34,247 nucleotides of DNA from UBA11704 sp964491805 (GCA_964491805.1 CAZBGU010000007.1:1-34247), one strand, 5' to 3'; positions 8,214-17,253 are shown, numbered from the stretch's first letter. Notes: generated from the sequence alone by a model not told the origin. A program made the numbers and translations.

Positions 8214-8378
8214 ATGGAAGCGTTCGTCAAGGGAGCTGTCAAGCTGGGACTTCAGGCTTTAGCCCTTTTGATCACCTTCATCGCGGCGTTCTCGGTCGCT
8301 GAGGTCTTTAGTCAACGAATTAGCATTATTCTCGTCATCGCTGTCATGGTCTTGATCGTCCGGACCTTGCCGCGGTAG
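8214..8378 (+). CDS. Small two-helix membrane protein, 54 aa
   Basis: The frame begins at ATG 8214, eight bases after a clear Shine-Dalgarno sequence (AGGAGAG, 8204-8210), and ends at TAG 8376-8378. The peptide starts MEAFVKGAVKLGLQ and contains two hydrophobic helices (ALALLITFIAAFSV and ISIILVIAVMVLIV) separated by EVFSQR, with a basic C-terminal end (RTLPR). It has a promoter, an RBS and a terminator all of its own, and is clearly GC-richer than the genes around it, which have no RBS. This suggests a highly expressed or recently acquired cassette. I do not recognise the family; a membrane-active peptide, a small regulator of a membrane complex or a toxin are all possible. Confidence 0.7.
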   Translation: MEAFVKGAVKLGLQALALLITFIAAFSVAEVFSQRISIILVIAVMVLIVRTLPR

Positions 8379-8386
8379 TGGTAACC

Positions 8387-8454
8387 TCAAGGCGATAAGC
8401 CTTGAACCAAGACCGCCTTCAAGGAGAACAGCCGCGCACTTTGCGCGGCTTTTT
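8387..8454 (+). terminator. Double hairpin with rho-independent terminator
   Basis: A first hairpin (TCAAGGC 8387-8393 with GCCTTGA 8399-8405) lies just after the small gene. The terminator proper is GCCGCGC (8431-8437), loop ACTTT, GCGCGGC (8443-8449), then T5 (8450-8454). The interval 8455-8528 holds no gene that I can see. Confidence 0.85.
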
Positions 8455-8528
8455 CACTTACATACATAGTATATATCTTATATTCCCCTGCGTAATTTCA
8501 CAACAATCCGCAGACACTTCACAACCTA

Positions 8529-10196
8529 CTACTTACTATCAATATGACTCCATACGAAGTCCTTATCAGCATGTACCTTCTTACCTGGATTTAGAATTCC
8601 ATCAGGATCAAAAATTGCTTTCGTTTTTTCAAATAGTGTAATCATCTCTGGAGGAAACATCTTCGGTAAGTATTGAGTTCTCAAGAGACCGTCATTATGT
8701 TCCCCTGACATCGACCCCCTATATTCAAAAACAAGAGCGAAGACCTCCTCCATAAGTTGATGAAGTACTTCTGCTATACCCTCTTTATGAATATCTATAA
8801 GGGGGATAATATGAAAGTTAGCATCCCCCATATGCCCTGCTACAGTATAGATAAGATCTTTGTATATTTCTTTCTTAAAAATAGCATCAAGCTTAGGTAA
8901 GAACTCCGGTAGATCGTGTGGATGTACCACGATATCATCAATCGTTGGCGCAGTCCGATATCCATGCATACGAGAACGAAGTAGTGCAAAACTTTCTCTA
9001 CGAAAAGTCCAGTACTTCTTGGCTTCCCACTCATGTTTAGTCAATTTGATAGGAAGATTAAATGATTTCATATCCTCATATGCTGCCTGAGCTTCTCTAT
9101 CGACATCCTCTTGTGTGTCTCCTGTAAACTCAGCCATAAGAATTATTTTTGGAACGCCTCCACGAAGAACCATAAGAAACTCTGGGATAAATTGAAGGCC
9201 GAGAGAGAACATGTTACCACCCATTCGAAGTGCAATGTCTTTAAAAAACTTCATTGCAATCTTGAATGTGTGATCATCGTATGATTCAAGAGTCTCTGGT
9301 TTATGTTGTAAAAACTTCACCACAATTTCGCCTAGATGAACCGTAGACGGAACAAACATAACAATCATTCTCGAAAATTTCTTAGGAACGACTCCAGTAA
9401 ACGTCGCAGAAGATACACACGCAAGTGTCCCTTGACTACCTACAATTAGTTTTGAAAGATCAAATACGCCTGTCTCTCTATCATACACATTCCAAAGATA
9501 ATACCCAGATGAATTTTTAGACACTGTTGGTTTTGATTGTTTGATGAGGTCATAATTGTTATTAATGAGATCAAACATTTCCTTATGAATTCTCCCTCCT
9601 TCTGAATTCTCAGCTAACTTTGACTGTAACTCATCCCCAAAAAAAGCATGAAGTATGTCACGTTTTCCATTTGCATATACGACTTCAAGAGCTTGTACGT
9701 ATTGCTCAGTTTTGCCATACGTGAGAGTCTTTTCTCCTCCTGAGTTATTAGATACTATACCACCCATCGCAGCAAGCTCTCGTGATGCAGGATAACTCGG
9801 CATGATCCACCCTTCAGAGAGTGTCCTCTTCTCAAAATCACGATAATAAACGCCTGGCTCAGCGGTTGCTTGCGATGACGTCACTTCTGTTATATGGTTC
9901 ATATACCGTGTCGTATCGAGAACTATGGAGGCCGAAAGAGGTCCCCCTGTCATACATGTCCCAGCGGAGCGCATGGACACCGAGATGTTCATACCCTCTT
10001 TTTTCTTTGCACTTACATACTCAAGAACAGTACTAATATCTATAGAATTCTTTGGGTAAATCACCATTTCTGGCTTTACATAAAACAAACTAGTATCCCG
10101 TGCAACCTTTTCTCGATCAGCATCAAGTAGTGATCCATCACCCTTTATCTTGCCCTCTAAATCTTTTGCGATTTGCTCATAATTAGGTGTCTGCAT
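8529..10196 (-). CDS. FAD-binding oxidoreductase (GlcD / D-lactate dehydrogenase type)
   Basis: A 555-aa member of the vanillyl-alcohol-oxidase flavoprotein superfamily. The N-terminal FAD-binding domain shows the pyrophosphate loop (RSAGTCMTGGPLS), VEPGVYYRDFEKR and MGGIVSNNSGGEKTLTYGKT. The C-terminal FAD_oxidase_C domain has the metal-site motifs GHMGDANFHIIP and SGEHNDGLLRTQYLP and ends ILNPGKKV. These enzymes oxidise 2-hydroxy acids (glycolate, D-lactate, 2-hydroxyglutarate) and pass electrons to quinone or a partner protein. No signal peptide, membrane helix or fused iron-sulfur domain. It is a single gene, opposite in direction to the cassette before it. D-lactate oxidation is plausible for a fermenter, but the substrate is not readable. 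Confidence 0.85.
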   Translation of the reverse strand: MQTPNYEQIAKDLEGKIKGDGSLLDADREKVARDTSLFYVKPEMVIYPKNSIDISTVLEYVSAKKKEGMNISVSMRSAGTCMTGGPLSASIVLDTTRYMNHITEVTSSQATAEPGVYYRDFEKRTLSEGWIMPSYPASRELAAMGGIVSNNSGGEKTLTYGKTEQYVQALEVVYANGKRDILHAFFGDELQSKLAENSEGGRIHKEMFDLINNNYDLIKQSKPTVSKNSSGYYLWNVYDRETGVFDLSKLIVGSQGTLACVSSATFTGVVPKKFSRMIVMFVPSTVHLGEIVVKFLQHKPETLESYDDHTFKIAMKFFKDIALRMGGNMFSLGLQFIPEFLMVLRGGVPKIILMAEFTGDTQEDVDREAQAAYEDMKSFNLPIKLTKHEWEAKKYWTFRRESFALLRSRMHGYRTAPTIDDIVVHPHDLPEFLPKLDAIFKKEIYKDLIYTVAGHMGDANFHIIPLIDIHKEGIAEVLHQLMEEVFALVFEYRGSMSGEHNDGLLRTQYLPKMFPPEMITLFEKTKAIFDPDGILNPGKKVHADKDFVWSHIDSK

Positions 10197-10251
10197 ATAG
10201 AAAAGTATACCAGGGATAGCGTATAGCGCATAGGGAATGATGAGTGGGGAC

Positions 10252-10292
10252 GAATTACAAAAGTATGGCTTGTAGCCACACTTTTGTAATTC
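10252..10292. terminator. Long hairpin after the surface-gene cluster
   Basis: GAATTACAAAAGT (10252-10264) pairs perfectly with ACTTTTGTAATTC (10280-10292); inside it GGCT/AGCC pair around TGT. It lies between the last minus-strand surface gene (ending 10323) and the start of the oxidase gene (10196), so it probably ends the surface operon. There is no long T-run, so stem stability must do most of the work. Confidence 0.65.
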
Positions 10293-10322
10293 TCACGTTA
10301 TACATTACTCACTACTAGCTAC

Positions 10323-12047
10323 CTAGACTATCTGTTCAAGCTTCTTATCGATTTCTTTTTCAGTGATTTCGAGTCGTTTCTTAAATTTCTTGAGAATCAT
10401 TTGTTCTTCTTTTGTTAACTCACGTTTTCTCTCTGCTTTAACAAGAATGTCATGAAATTCTTCTGTATCTCGACGAAGAGCCTGAACATTAACACGAAGA
10501 GTATTTTCAACTTCCGCGAGTCGTCTCTTCACTTTACGTCTGAATCGGGAGAACTGTAGGAAGGAATACCAGAGCGTTGCTGATATGGTAAGCACTGCAA
10601 CAATAACGATAAGCACAACTGAAAGCCAATTCATTACAAAAATACCGAACCGTACAAGAACCATACGCTCAACGATTATAACTCGAGTTTCTGTATACTC
10701 ACTGACAGAACCTCTTCCATCAAGCACCCGTGCCTTCATCTCATATACACCAGATGCCAAACCTTTATCGAGCAGTAGAGTGAACACTCCCGCTTCATTA
10801 GATGAAGTGTCTGCATTAATTACCTGACCGTCACCGTCAGTAAGCATTACTTCGACTTTTGACTGTGGGTATGTCGCTCCAACTATTTTGAATTTATGAT
10901 CGAAGTCAACTTTTTTGGTATATTCTGTAATTACAGGAGGAGTGATTGCTTGAATCGTATAATCGAGAGATACCGTACTCGCATTACCGGCATTATCAAT
11001 AACACTAACAACTACAGTATGTTTACCTGGTGTTTGTTTAGGCAAATGATATAAGTTCGATGAATCTACAGGAGATTCTACAGGAGCACCACCATCAACG
11101 GCTAACGAAACTTTTCCAATCCCCGACAGTGAGTCCTCAGCCACAACAAGAATTGCAGGTGTCAGGTTCGTTGTAACATTCCCATCTGGAAATGAGGCCT
11201 TAAGGGAGTCGGGTGCCCCAGTGTCGATCTGGAACTTATAGCTGGCAACAGACCCCCATCCATCTGCATTCTTAAATTGAGCCATCATGTACATAACACC
11301 GTCAGAGTCTGCTGTAAAAGACCTGTTAGTAATTGGCGGATCATAAACCTTCGTTGGTTTATCTGTCTCTTTGTCGCTATATACAGTACGGACAGCCGTA
11401 ACACCCTCAGGGACCTTCCACTCAAAAGAAACATCACGTTTTGCATACCACTGAGTACTGTCTGGATGGGTTGGTGATGTTATAACAGGGACGAGTGTCT
11501 CCTTAACGGGAGCAGGTGCGATTTTTACGTCGTCTTCGTTTATATAGATAAATGCTGAACCAGTGGTCTTGAGTACATCTGTTGCATTACCGTCGTTTGC
11601 AAGCACAGATCCAGACTTAACTGCAACACTCACATTACCAGCTTGAAGCGCTTTAAATGTCACACTAAGAACCTTTCCTGTTGCCTTATTAAAACCAGGA
11701 TTAAGAGCAACTCCTTCAAGGGAAACACTGCCATTCTCATTTGAAAATGCAGGCTCTTCTGCCCAGAGATTAATAAATGACCCTTTCTTTGAAAGGGATG
11801 TTACTTGTAAAGAATCCTTAGGAAAAGAAATCATTGCAGACACAGCATTGATTGCTTCAACATTACTGTTGACTACAAGGTCAACAGTAAATGATTTTCC
11901 AACTGTTGTGTTGACCGAGGAAGGAGAGACGACAAGATTTGCAGCAAATGTTGCCTTTGAGGTCATCGCAAAAAATATCAGGCCGACAAAAAATCGACAC
12001 AATGACTTGTTATTTTTTCTTAGAAAAAATGAGAAGATCTTTGCCAT
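10323..12047 (-). CDS. Cohesin-like membrane-anchored surface protein
   Basis: An N-terminal basic segment and signal helix (FFVGLIFFAMTSKATFA) are followed by a cohesin-type domain (about 36-170: LVVSPSSVNTTVGKSFTVDLVVNS, ISFPKDSLQV, SVTFKALQAGNVSVAVKSG), then Ig-like repeats (about 190-460), a membrane helix (LSVVLIVIVAVLTISATLWYSF, about 475-500) and a highly charged, Glu/Lys/Arg-rich cytoplasmic tail likely to form a coiled coil. Cohesins bind dockerins, and a dockerin protein is encoded two genes upstream in the same cluster. The start overlaps the end of the upstream gene by 38 bp. The membrane helix with a coiled-coil tail suggests an anchor with a cytoplasmic contact rather than a passive scaffold. 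Confidence 0.75.
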   Translation of the reverse strand: MAKIFSFFLRKNNKSLCRFFVGLIFFAMTSKATFAANLVVSPSSVNTTVGKSFTVDLVVNSNVEAINAVSAMISFPKDSLQVTSLSKKGSFINLWAEEPAFSNENGSVSLEGVALNPGFNKATGKVLSVTFKALQAGNVSVAVKSGSVLANDGNATDVLKTTGSAFIYINEDDVKIAPAPVKETLVPVITSPTHPDSTQWYAKRDVSFEWKVPEGVTAVRTVYSDKETDKPTKVYDPPITNRSFTADSDGVMYMMAQFKNADGWGSVASYKFQIDTGAPDSLKASFPDGNVTTNLTPAILVVAEDSLSGIGKVSLAVDGGAPVESPVDSSNLYHLPKQTPGKHTVVVSVIDNAGNASTVSLDYTIQAITPPVITEYTKKVDFDHKFKIVGATYPQSKVEVMLTDGDGQVINADTSSNEAGVFTLLLDKGLASGVYEMKARVLDGRGSVSEYTETRVIIVERMVLVRFGIFVMNWLSVVLIVIVAVLTISATLWYSFLQFSRFRRKVKRRLAEVENTLRVNVQALRRDTEEFHDILVKAERKRELTKEEQMILKKFKKRLEITEKEIDKKLEQIV

Positions 12048-12957
12048 ATGTATAAAGAAGGAAGAGCGCTATAGCTACACCTACTAGTATACGTGAGATA
12101 TATGAAATACTTGTAAAGTTTTCAACAGCATGGATAGTATTGGTTGTGTATGTGTTGTCAGAATATATGACCTTAGTGTGGATATTTTTTGTTCTATCTT
12201 GATACAAGAGAACGTATGGACTCTTTATCATCTGCCAATCATTTTCTTTAACGGCTTCTGCATCATAGTCATCTGTCTCCGCAACATACAGAGCAGATAT
12301 AGCACTACGTGCACCTTGATCATCAACAACAAGATACCACGCATTGTTGTTCACAAGAGGATCCCTTGTAACAAATGTTGATAGTGTCTGTTTTTTTATG
12401 CGAACCGGTATTGTTGCTGCCCTATCAGACAGTGAGAGAAGATTCGGTACTGTAATAATCTTCACAGCACTTTCTACAGGTATTGGAGTAGCTTCACGTG
12501 TGAAGGAGTTAAGTGTAATGTTGTCAAGCAAAAGAACACCAGAACCTTTATTTTTAGGAACAAGAACTACTGTAAAGAGAATTCCGGGGCGCTCGCCTTG
12601 ATAATATGGGCTACGAACACCAGAATACCCACCTGGAAATATGCCTTCAAAGGTTAGATGCGTTCGATTATCAAAATATTTCTCCTCAGAAACGCTGGGC
12701 TGATTTAACCAAAGAGGAATCACACTATCCTCTGTAGAAATATTTTGCAGAACAAACATATCTGTCGGAAAAGAAAAATCTCCGCCAATGCCACTCACCA
12801 TCTTATTTTCTGTATCAAGGAAAATACGTACAACGATTGGTTGTCTAGATGGGACCGCAGCGTTCGGTGAGTCAATTGTGATATTTGCAGCATGAAGCAC
12901 ATGGGGAATAGTGGCAACAGCAACACATAATAAAATTTTTTTGAAATAATTGTTCAT
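12010..12957 (-). CDS. Cohesin-like secreted protein with C-terminal membrane helix
   Basis: ATG 12957 is chosen: it opens a clear signal peptide (MNNYFKKILLCVAVATIPHVLHA) and lies 4 bp after the upstream stop; the frame is open to an ATG at 12984. The mature part starts ANITIDSPNAAVPSRQPIVVRIFLDTE and follows a cohesin-like beta-sandwich pattern (GGDFSFPTDMFVLQNIS, HLTFEGIFPGG, GILFTVVLVPKNKGSGVLLLD). A second beta-rich region follows, then a C-terminal helix (ISRILVGVAIALFLLYTY) with a short basic tail (KKK). The product is thus a surface protein held in the membrane. The cohesin assignment is weaker than for its neighbour. Confidence 0.65.
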   Translation of the reverse strand: MNNYFKKILLCVAVATIPHVLHAANITIDSPNAAVPSRQPIVVRIFLDTENKMVSGIGGDFSFPTDMFVLQNISTEDSVIPLWLNQPSVSEEKYFDNRTHLTFEGIFPGGYSGVRSPYYQGERPGILFTVVLVPKNKGSGVLLLDNITLNSFTREATPIPVESAVKIITVPNLLSLSDRAATIPVRIKKQTLSTFVTRDPLVNNNAWYLVVDDQGARSAISALYVAETDDYDAEAVKENDWQMIKSPYVLLYQDRTKNIHTKVIYSDNTYTTNTIHAVENFTSISYISRILVGVAIALFLLYTYGKDLLIFSKKK

Positions 12958-12961
12958 ATAT

Positions 12962-13948
12962 TTATCCTGTCCAGCAGTATGCAAGAATACTTAGATCTGT
13001 TAAGTTAACACTACTATCGGTGTTAAGGTCAACTTTAGCAGGAAAACCAAGCCTCTTATACCAGAATGCCATAATACTAAAGTCGAGAAGGTTAACTCTA
13101 TTATCATCGTTTAGGTCACACTTTTTTCTAAAACCACCAAGAAGCGATCCTTTTACACGAGAAGTATTAACATTGCCCACTTTAAACGAGAGCGCATCAG
13201 AGTAAGGAGAGAGATCGTTAGGAAGGATAGAACGAGCTTTTGCTTCATAGGGTCCAAATGCAAGTTCGGATGAATCAACACCATAAGACCACGTTCCGCT
13301 TGCATTTGACCTTGTCTGTTTCAACAGTTCGAACGTTGAGAATGTTGGAGTAAGCGATAATCTGACAGACGCATTCGGTGCTGCGTAACCAGAAAAAGTA
13401 ATAATCGACCCCCTCTTTACTTCAGACTTATCTGACGCAATAGTTGGAGGCAAAAAAACTCCATCGACAGTGGTCGCAATTCCGGATGAGACCACAACCG
13501 TGAACAAAAGAAGTTTCGACTGGGTATGGCTGACATCCTCTGCACGCAATCCAAAACTATACGTACCAGCAGGTAGATCTCTGACACGAATATCAAAACT
13601 TCCATCAGGATTTGCTGGTATCTCTGCAACGATAAAACCATTCTTAAGAACAGACACAACACTACCTGGATATGCTAGTCCACGAAAAATAACAACATCC
13701 TTCATATCAGAAGTGTTAATTGGACCAGGGGACGGCGGTGAAGGTGGAGTGTCTGGATGAATACCCGGATAAACCAAAACCCCTGCAGTTATGGTAACTG
13801 TAGAGGTAAGTGGGTTTTGGGCAAACTGTGCCACTACTCTATTAGGTAAAAAAATTATACTTGAGACAAAAAATAAAGTGGTGACGAAATGCCTTCCAAT
13901 TATTATGTGGCCTATTTTGCTGCCGCGCGTGCTTGCTTGATAATCCAT
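12962..13948 (-). CDS. Secreted Ig-like protein with C-terminal dockerin
   Basis: N-terminal basic region and signal helix (HFVTTLFFVSSIIFLPNRVVA), then two or three bacterial Ig-like domains (for example FRGLAYPGSVVSVLKNGFIVAEIPANPDGSF, split here by ordinary text-length limits, and FSGYAAPNASVRLSL). The last 60 residues are a type I dockerin: two calcium-loop repeats, DLNDDNRVNLLDFSIMAFW and VDLNTDSSVNLTDLSILAY, with the Asp/Asn ligands at the expected positions. Dockerins bind cohesins with high affinity. The start overlaps the upstream gene by 37 bp. No catalytic domain is visible, so this looks structural or adhesive rather than a cellulosomal enzyme. Confidence 0.82.
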   Translation of the reverse strand: MDYQASTRGSKIGHIIIGRHFVTTLFFVSSIIFLPNRVVAQFAQNPLTSTVTITAGVLVYPGIHPDTPPSPPSPGPINTSDMKDVVIFRGLAYPGSVVSVLKNGFIVAEIPANPDGSFDIRVRDLPAGTYSFGLRAEDVSHTQSKLLLFTVVVSSGIATTVDGVFLPPTIASDKSEVKRGSIITFSGYAAPNASVRLSLTPTFSTFELLKQTRSNASGTWSYGVDSSELAFGPYEAKARSILPNDLSPYSDALSFKVGNVNTSRVKGSLLGGFRKKCDLNDDNRVNLLDFSIMAFWYKRLGFPAKVDLNTDSSVNLTDLSILAYCWTG

Positions 13949-14889
13949 TTATTATACTGCTTAAGAAGAGCCACAAGAACAAGTATAAGGACAATGAGGC
14001 TACCAAGAACAATACTCAAGAGCTGCCAAGGCAATACGAAGTAACTAACTGATTTTGTGGTTGTACCCTTATTTCCATACGTAAGATCAAGCGTTGCCTT
14101 GTACATTCCAAACGCAAAGTTATCTTTCTGGAATTTTACATGGTCAAAGAATGGAGCTGATACAGCTGGTGCATCAACATCACCATAACGAACGTCAAAT
14201 CCACGAGTACTCTTAGGAAGAACATTACCTAACGACTTGTTTGCGTTAATTTTTGCAACCTCACCGCCAAACATATTAGTAATTGTCACGTTACCCTCTG
14301 GCCTTACATAATCAGAACCATTGTTATTGAATCGGTATCTAAATTCTACAGGAATACTGGTTATAGTTTTAAGATCCCCTTTTATAACGAATGAAAGCAA
14401 GCCTCCTTCTTCCTTAACATCTCCTGTCACTTTTAGAAGAACAAGCATTCCAAGTTCTGCACCAACAGAAACTTCACCCTCGCCAGCTGAAGGAGGAACA
14501 GTTGAAAGGAAAATTGCTGCAAAGTTACCACCTGCTTCTGTGCCCTTTGGAATAGTAATAGTATATGGAACAGTTGCTTTTTCGCCTTTCTTGAGAGTAA
14601 CCTTCTCTTGAACTGCTATCCATGACGGCAAACCCTCCTTTGATGGGAGAAAGTTTGGTGTTCCTGTCTCACCCTGTGCCTCAAATTTTTTTACTGAGGT
14701 ATAGTATGTTTGATCGGCGTCGTGTTCGTTAATAACCAAGAAAGTTCCAGAAATAGTCTCACCTGGATCGCCGGTAAGTTCAGCCTTGGCTGGGGACACT
14801 GTAAGAGCCTGTGCAGTAACGATGCTTAGCGCGAATCCAATACTTGCAAGTACTCCAACCGCTTTTTTAAATGTTAGTTTTGAGGTCAT
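13912..14889 (-). CDS. DUF916-like membrane-anchored surface protein
   Basis: The signal peptide (KKAVGVLASIGFALSIVTAQA) is followed directly by LTVSPAKAELTGDPGETISGTFLV, the opening of the DUF916/WxL-interacting-protein type beta-sandwich. A second Ig-like domain carries FRYRFNNNGSDYVRPEGNVTITN and a membrane helix (LLSIVLGSLIVLILVLVALL) precedes a basic tail (KQYNKWIIKQARAAAK). Proteins of this kind bind partner proteins or cell-wall polymers at the surface of Gram-positive bacteria. In this cluster it is a plausible anchor for the secreted paralogues encoded upstream; that link is inferred only from the 28-bp spacing and shared direction. Confidence 0.72.
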   Translation of the reverse strand: MTSKLTFKKAVGVLASIGFALSIVTAQALTVSPAKAELTGDPGETISGTFLVINEHDADQTYYTSVKKFEAQGETGTPNFLPSKEGLPSWIAVQEKVTLKKGEKATVPYTITIPKGTEAGGNFAAIFLSTVPPSAGEGEVSVGAELGMLVLLKVTGDVKEEGGLLSFVIKGDLKTITSIPVEFRYRFNNNGSDYVRPEGNVTITNMFGGEVAKINANKSLGNVLPKSTRGFDVRYGDVDAPAVSAPFFDHVKFQKDNFAFGMYKATLDLTYGNKGTTTKSVSYFVLPWQLLSIVLGSLIVLILVLVALLKQYNKWIIKQARAAAK

Positions 14890-14917
14890 ATTGATTATGT
14901 TTTAGGTCAGTAAATCT

Positions 14918-16006
14918 CTAGAAGTTTGCCGTCGCGACATAAACAAGGTTCGCTGCGTATGTGCCGGCTTCTGTAATAGCAGCAATGTTTGCCACATATC
15001 GAATAGAGTATGTTGATGTAAGTGTAGATCCAGTTCCTACCGCAAGAACAGATGACGAGGTTGCTGTTCCTGCATAACCGTATGACGTAGGCATATTGTA
15101 TGGGGAACTAACCGCTGTACCAGTACCACCTGACTCAGTAGCACGTATACCGAACTGTTCAGTCCCAAGTGTTGAAGATGCAACACTGGCACCAATTGCG
15201 GTAATTGTGTTAGAAGCGTTTTGTTGTGAGGTGAGTGTCTGGCCACGAACTGAAAGTGAATATCCTGAAGGGGCATTTGTAGATATGACAAGTGTATGGG
15301 CGATAGTTTCAGCTGAGTCACCTGCAGTATTTGTAGAAGATGCGTACTTTGGTCCAGAAGCGCTCAGGGTGCCGAAGTAGATAGTTGATGTAGAAATTGT
15401 GAAGGTGAGAGACTGATTAACAAGACCAGTCATAGAGACGGTGTCGTCAGTGACAATGTTTTCAGTTATAGAACCTGTATCGCTGTTACTTATGAGAGAA
15501 ATCGCATACGTATTCGCCGACGATGGGTTGGTAATCTGAGCGGTACCTGAAGCCTGGAAGATAGCATTGGAACCGATTCTGATCTGCACACATCGGTTTG
15601 CTGGAATTGTGGCCGTACCAGAAAGGATGTATACCGTGGCAGTAGCTTGAGTTACACCCCAGTTAAGACCAGAGGCAGCACCTGATGTTAATTGAGCATC
15701 AACAAATCCAGAACAGGTAGCTGAGGTACTTGTAGCGAGGTCGAAGTTGTTAACGTTGAACGTACCTGTAGCATACCCAGAAGGGAACGTAATACTAATA
15801 CCCTGACCAGCCGAGATACCACTTGGTGTCACAAACTGGATAGTATGATCAGAAAGCGTACTCACCTTAAGCGATGACTGGGTATCTGAGAGTGTGGTGA
15901 GGGCGGCGGCAAATGCTAGTTGTAATTGGGCAAATGATGCACTAAAAACAACACTCGCAATTACTATACCGCTAGCAATTGTTCTAAGTAAATTTTTATT
16001 AACCAT
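14918..16006 (-). CDS. Secreted surface protein, paralogue A
   Basis: A 362-aa exported protein: signal peptide ending LQLAFA-A, a beta-sandwich N-domain (LTTLSDTQSSLKVSTLSDHT, then ITFPSGYATGTFNVNNFD; a cysteine pair near SATCSGF and ANRCVQIRIGS) and a C-domain starting ISTSTIYFGTLS and ending with the Y-V-A-T-A-N-F motif. All four paralogues and the 1102-aa protein share this ending. Composition is Ser/Thr/Gly/Ala-rich with very few charges, as in S-layer or fibre subunits. There is no C-terminal membrane helix or LPXTG signal, so the conserved ending may itself be a sorting or assembly signal. A central 734-bp block is identical to one in the paralogue at 18589-19677. Function unknown. Confidence 0.75.
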   Translation of the reverse strand: MVNKNLLRTIASGIVIASVVFSASFAQLQLAFAAALTTLSDTQSSLKVSTLSDHTIQFVTPSGISAGQGISITFPSGYATGTFNVNNFDLATSTSATCSGFVDAQLTSGAASGLNWGVTQATATVYILSGTATIPANRCVQIRIGSNAIFQASGTAQITNPSSANTYAISLISNSDTGSITENIVTDDTVSMTGLVNQSLTFTISTSTIYFGTLSASGPKYASSTNTAGDSAETIAHTLVISTNAPSGYSLSVRGQTLTSQQNASNTITAIGASVASSTLGTEQFGIRATESGGTGTAVSSPYNMPTSYGYAGTATSSSVLAVGTGSTLTSTYSIRYVANIAAITEAGTYAANLVYVATANF

Positions 16007-16054
16007 AATATAATATTTAATAAATAAGCGAAGATTTCTACATCTTGTGACCCC

Positions 16055-16092
16055 AGTTTATCACCGACACAACAAATAACATTGTGGATAAA
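16055..16092 (-). promoter_or_regulatory. Promoter region of paralogue A with DnaA-box-like 9-mer
   Basis: Read on the minus strand: TTATCCACA (at 16091-16083), about 20 nt, then an extended -10 TG-A-TAAACT (16063-16055), about 50 nt upstream of the start codon. TTATCCACA matches the DnaA-box consensus TTATNCACA exactly; as a -35 box it would be too far away. Confidence 0.5.
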
Positions 16093-16164
16093 GAATAATT
16101 TTGATTTTGTTATAAAATAGCTCTAATTTCTATTTAAAGAAAAACAATTTCTTGAAATTTTTCA

Positions 16165-17253
16165 CTAAAAATTCGCCGTTGCAACATACACCAGATTGCT
16201 TGCATAATTACCAGCTTCTGTCATTGAGCTTATGTTAGCAAGGTATCTTACTGAATACACAGCAGTCGGCGTTGATCCACTACCTGTCGCAACAACAGAT
16301 GATGTGGTTGCATTACCATCATATCCATATGACGAAGACTGTGAGTACAGCGATGCAACAGCAGTCCCTATACCCCCTGACTCAGTTATACGAAGACCAA
16401 ATTGTTCATTACCGGGCGTTGAGGATGCAGTAGAAGCACCAATAGCTGTAATTGTATTGGTTGGATTCTGTTGCGAAGTAAGTGTCGGACCTATAACGGT
16501 AACAACAAAACCAGATGCGGCATTTGTTCCTACGCTAAACGTGTGGGCAACAGTTTCTGTTGTATCTCCTGCTGTGTTCGTGGATGACGCATACTTTGCA
16601 CCCCCTGAACTAAGAATACCGAAGTACAGCGTCGAGGTTGATATTGAAAATGTTAGTGATTGAGAAACCGTACCAGAGAGTGCAACTGTATCATCTGTGA
16701 TTATGTTTGTTGTGATAAGACCAGTGTCACCAAAAGACCCACCTATGAGTAGCGAATAGTAATTTGCACTCGCAGGGTTGGTTATTTGTGAGACTCCTGT
16801 TCCACCAAAAGTTGCATTTGAGCCAATTTTTATTCTCACACAACGGTTTGCTGGGATAGAAACAGTCCCGGACGTAATCGTTATGACAGAACCAGCTTGA
16901 GCAACACCCCAGGTTGTGCCAGACGGTGAAGAACCGAGCACTTCTTCTGAAAATGAAGAGCAAGAATTAGAAGTACTGGTAGCAAAATCAATATTACTAA
17001 CACTAAAAGACCCCATTGAATACTGCGCAGGAAATGTTAATGTTAGATTCTGTCCTGCCCCAATACCAGAAGGTGTTACAAATTGAATCGTATGGTCTGA
17101 CAATGTGTTCGCTTTAAGAGATGACTGAGTATTTGAAAGCGTATTAAGGGCTCCAGCAAATACAAAATCAGATAACGAAAGAAAACTTAATGTTGCGACT
17201 GAAATAACACCTGCCAGTAAAGACATAAATGAGGAATACTTTTTCTGCTTCAT
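16165..17253 (-). CDS. Secreted surface protein, paralogue B
   Basis: Start ATG 17253 is preferred to the upstream TTG at 17286, because it begins a proper signal peptide (MKQKKYSSFMSLLAGVISVA through DFVFA-G). The mature part has the same two domains as paralogue A (LNTLSNTQSSLKANTLSDHT at the start; ISTSTLYFGILSSGGAKYAS in the C-domain) and the same YVATANF ending, but it is the most divergent of the four at both protein and DNA level, with no long identical blocks. It carries the same cysteine pair (SNSCSSF and ANRCVRI). Its promoter lacks the DnaA-box-like site of the other three. Function unknown. Confidence 0.75.
   Translation of the reverse strand: MKQKKYSSFMSLLAGVISVATLSFLSLSDFVFAGALNTLSNTQSSLKANTLSDHTIQFVTPSGIGAGQNLTLTFPAQYSMGSFSVSNIDFATSTSNSCSSFSEEVLGSSPSGTTWGVAQAGSVITITSGTVSIPANRCVRIKIGSNATFGGTGVSQITNPASANYYSLLIGGSFGDTGLITTNIITDDTVALSGTVSQSLTFSISTSTLYFGILSSGGAKYASSTNTAGDTTETVAHTFSVGTNAASGFVVTVIGPTLTSQQNPTNTITAIGASTASSTPGNEQFGLRITESGGIGTAVASLYSQSSSYGYDGNATTSSVVATGSGSTPTAVYSVRYLANISSMTEAGNYASNLVYVATANF

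Noticed and set aside
8402..8641. 79-codon open frame after the small membrane gene
   Set aside because: It spans a strong terminator and runs into the oppositely oriented oxidase gene; no protein features.
16232..16663. 143-codon open frame opposite paralogue B, with similar antisense frames opposite the other paralogues
   Set aside because: These are shadows of Ser/Thr-rich genes whose complementary strand has few stop codons.
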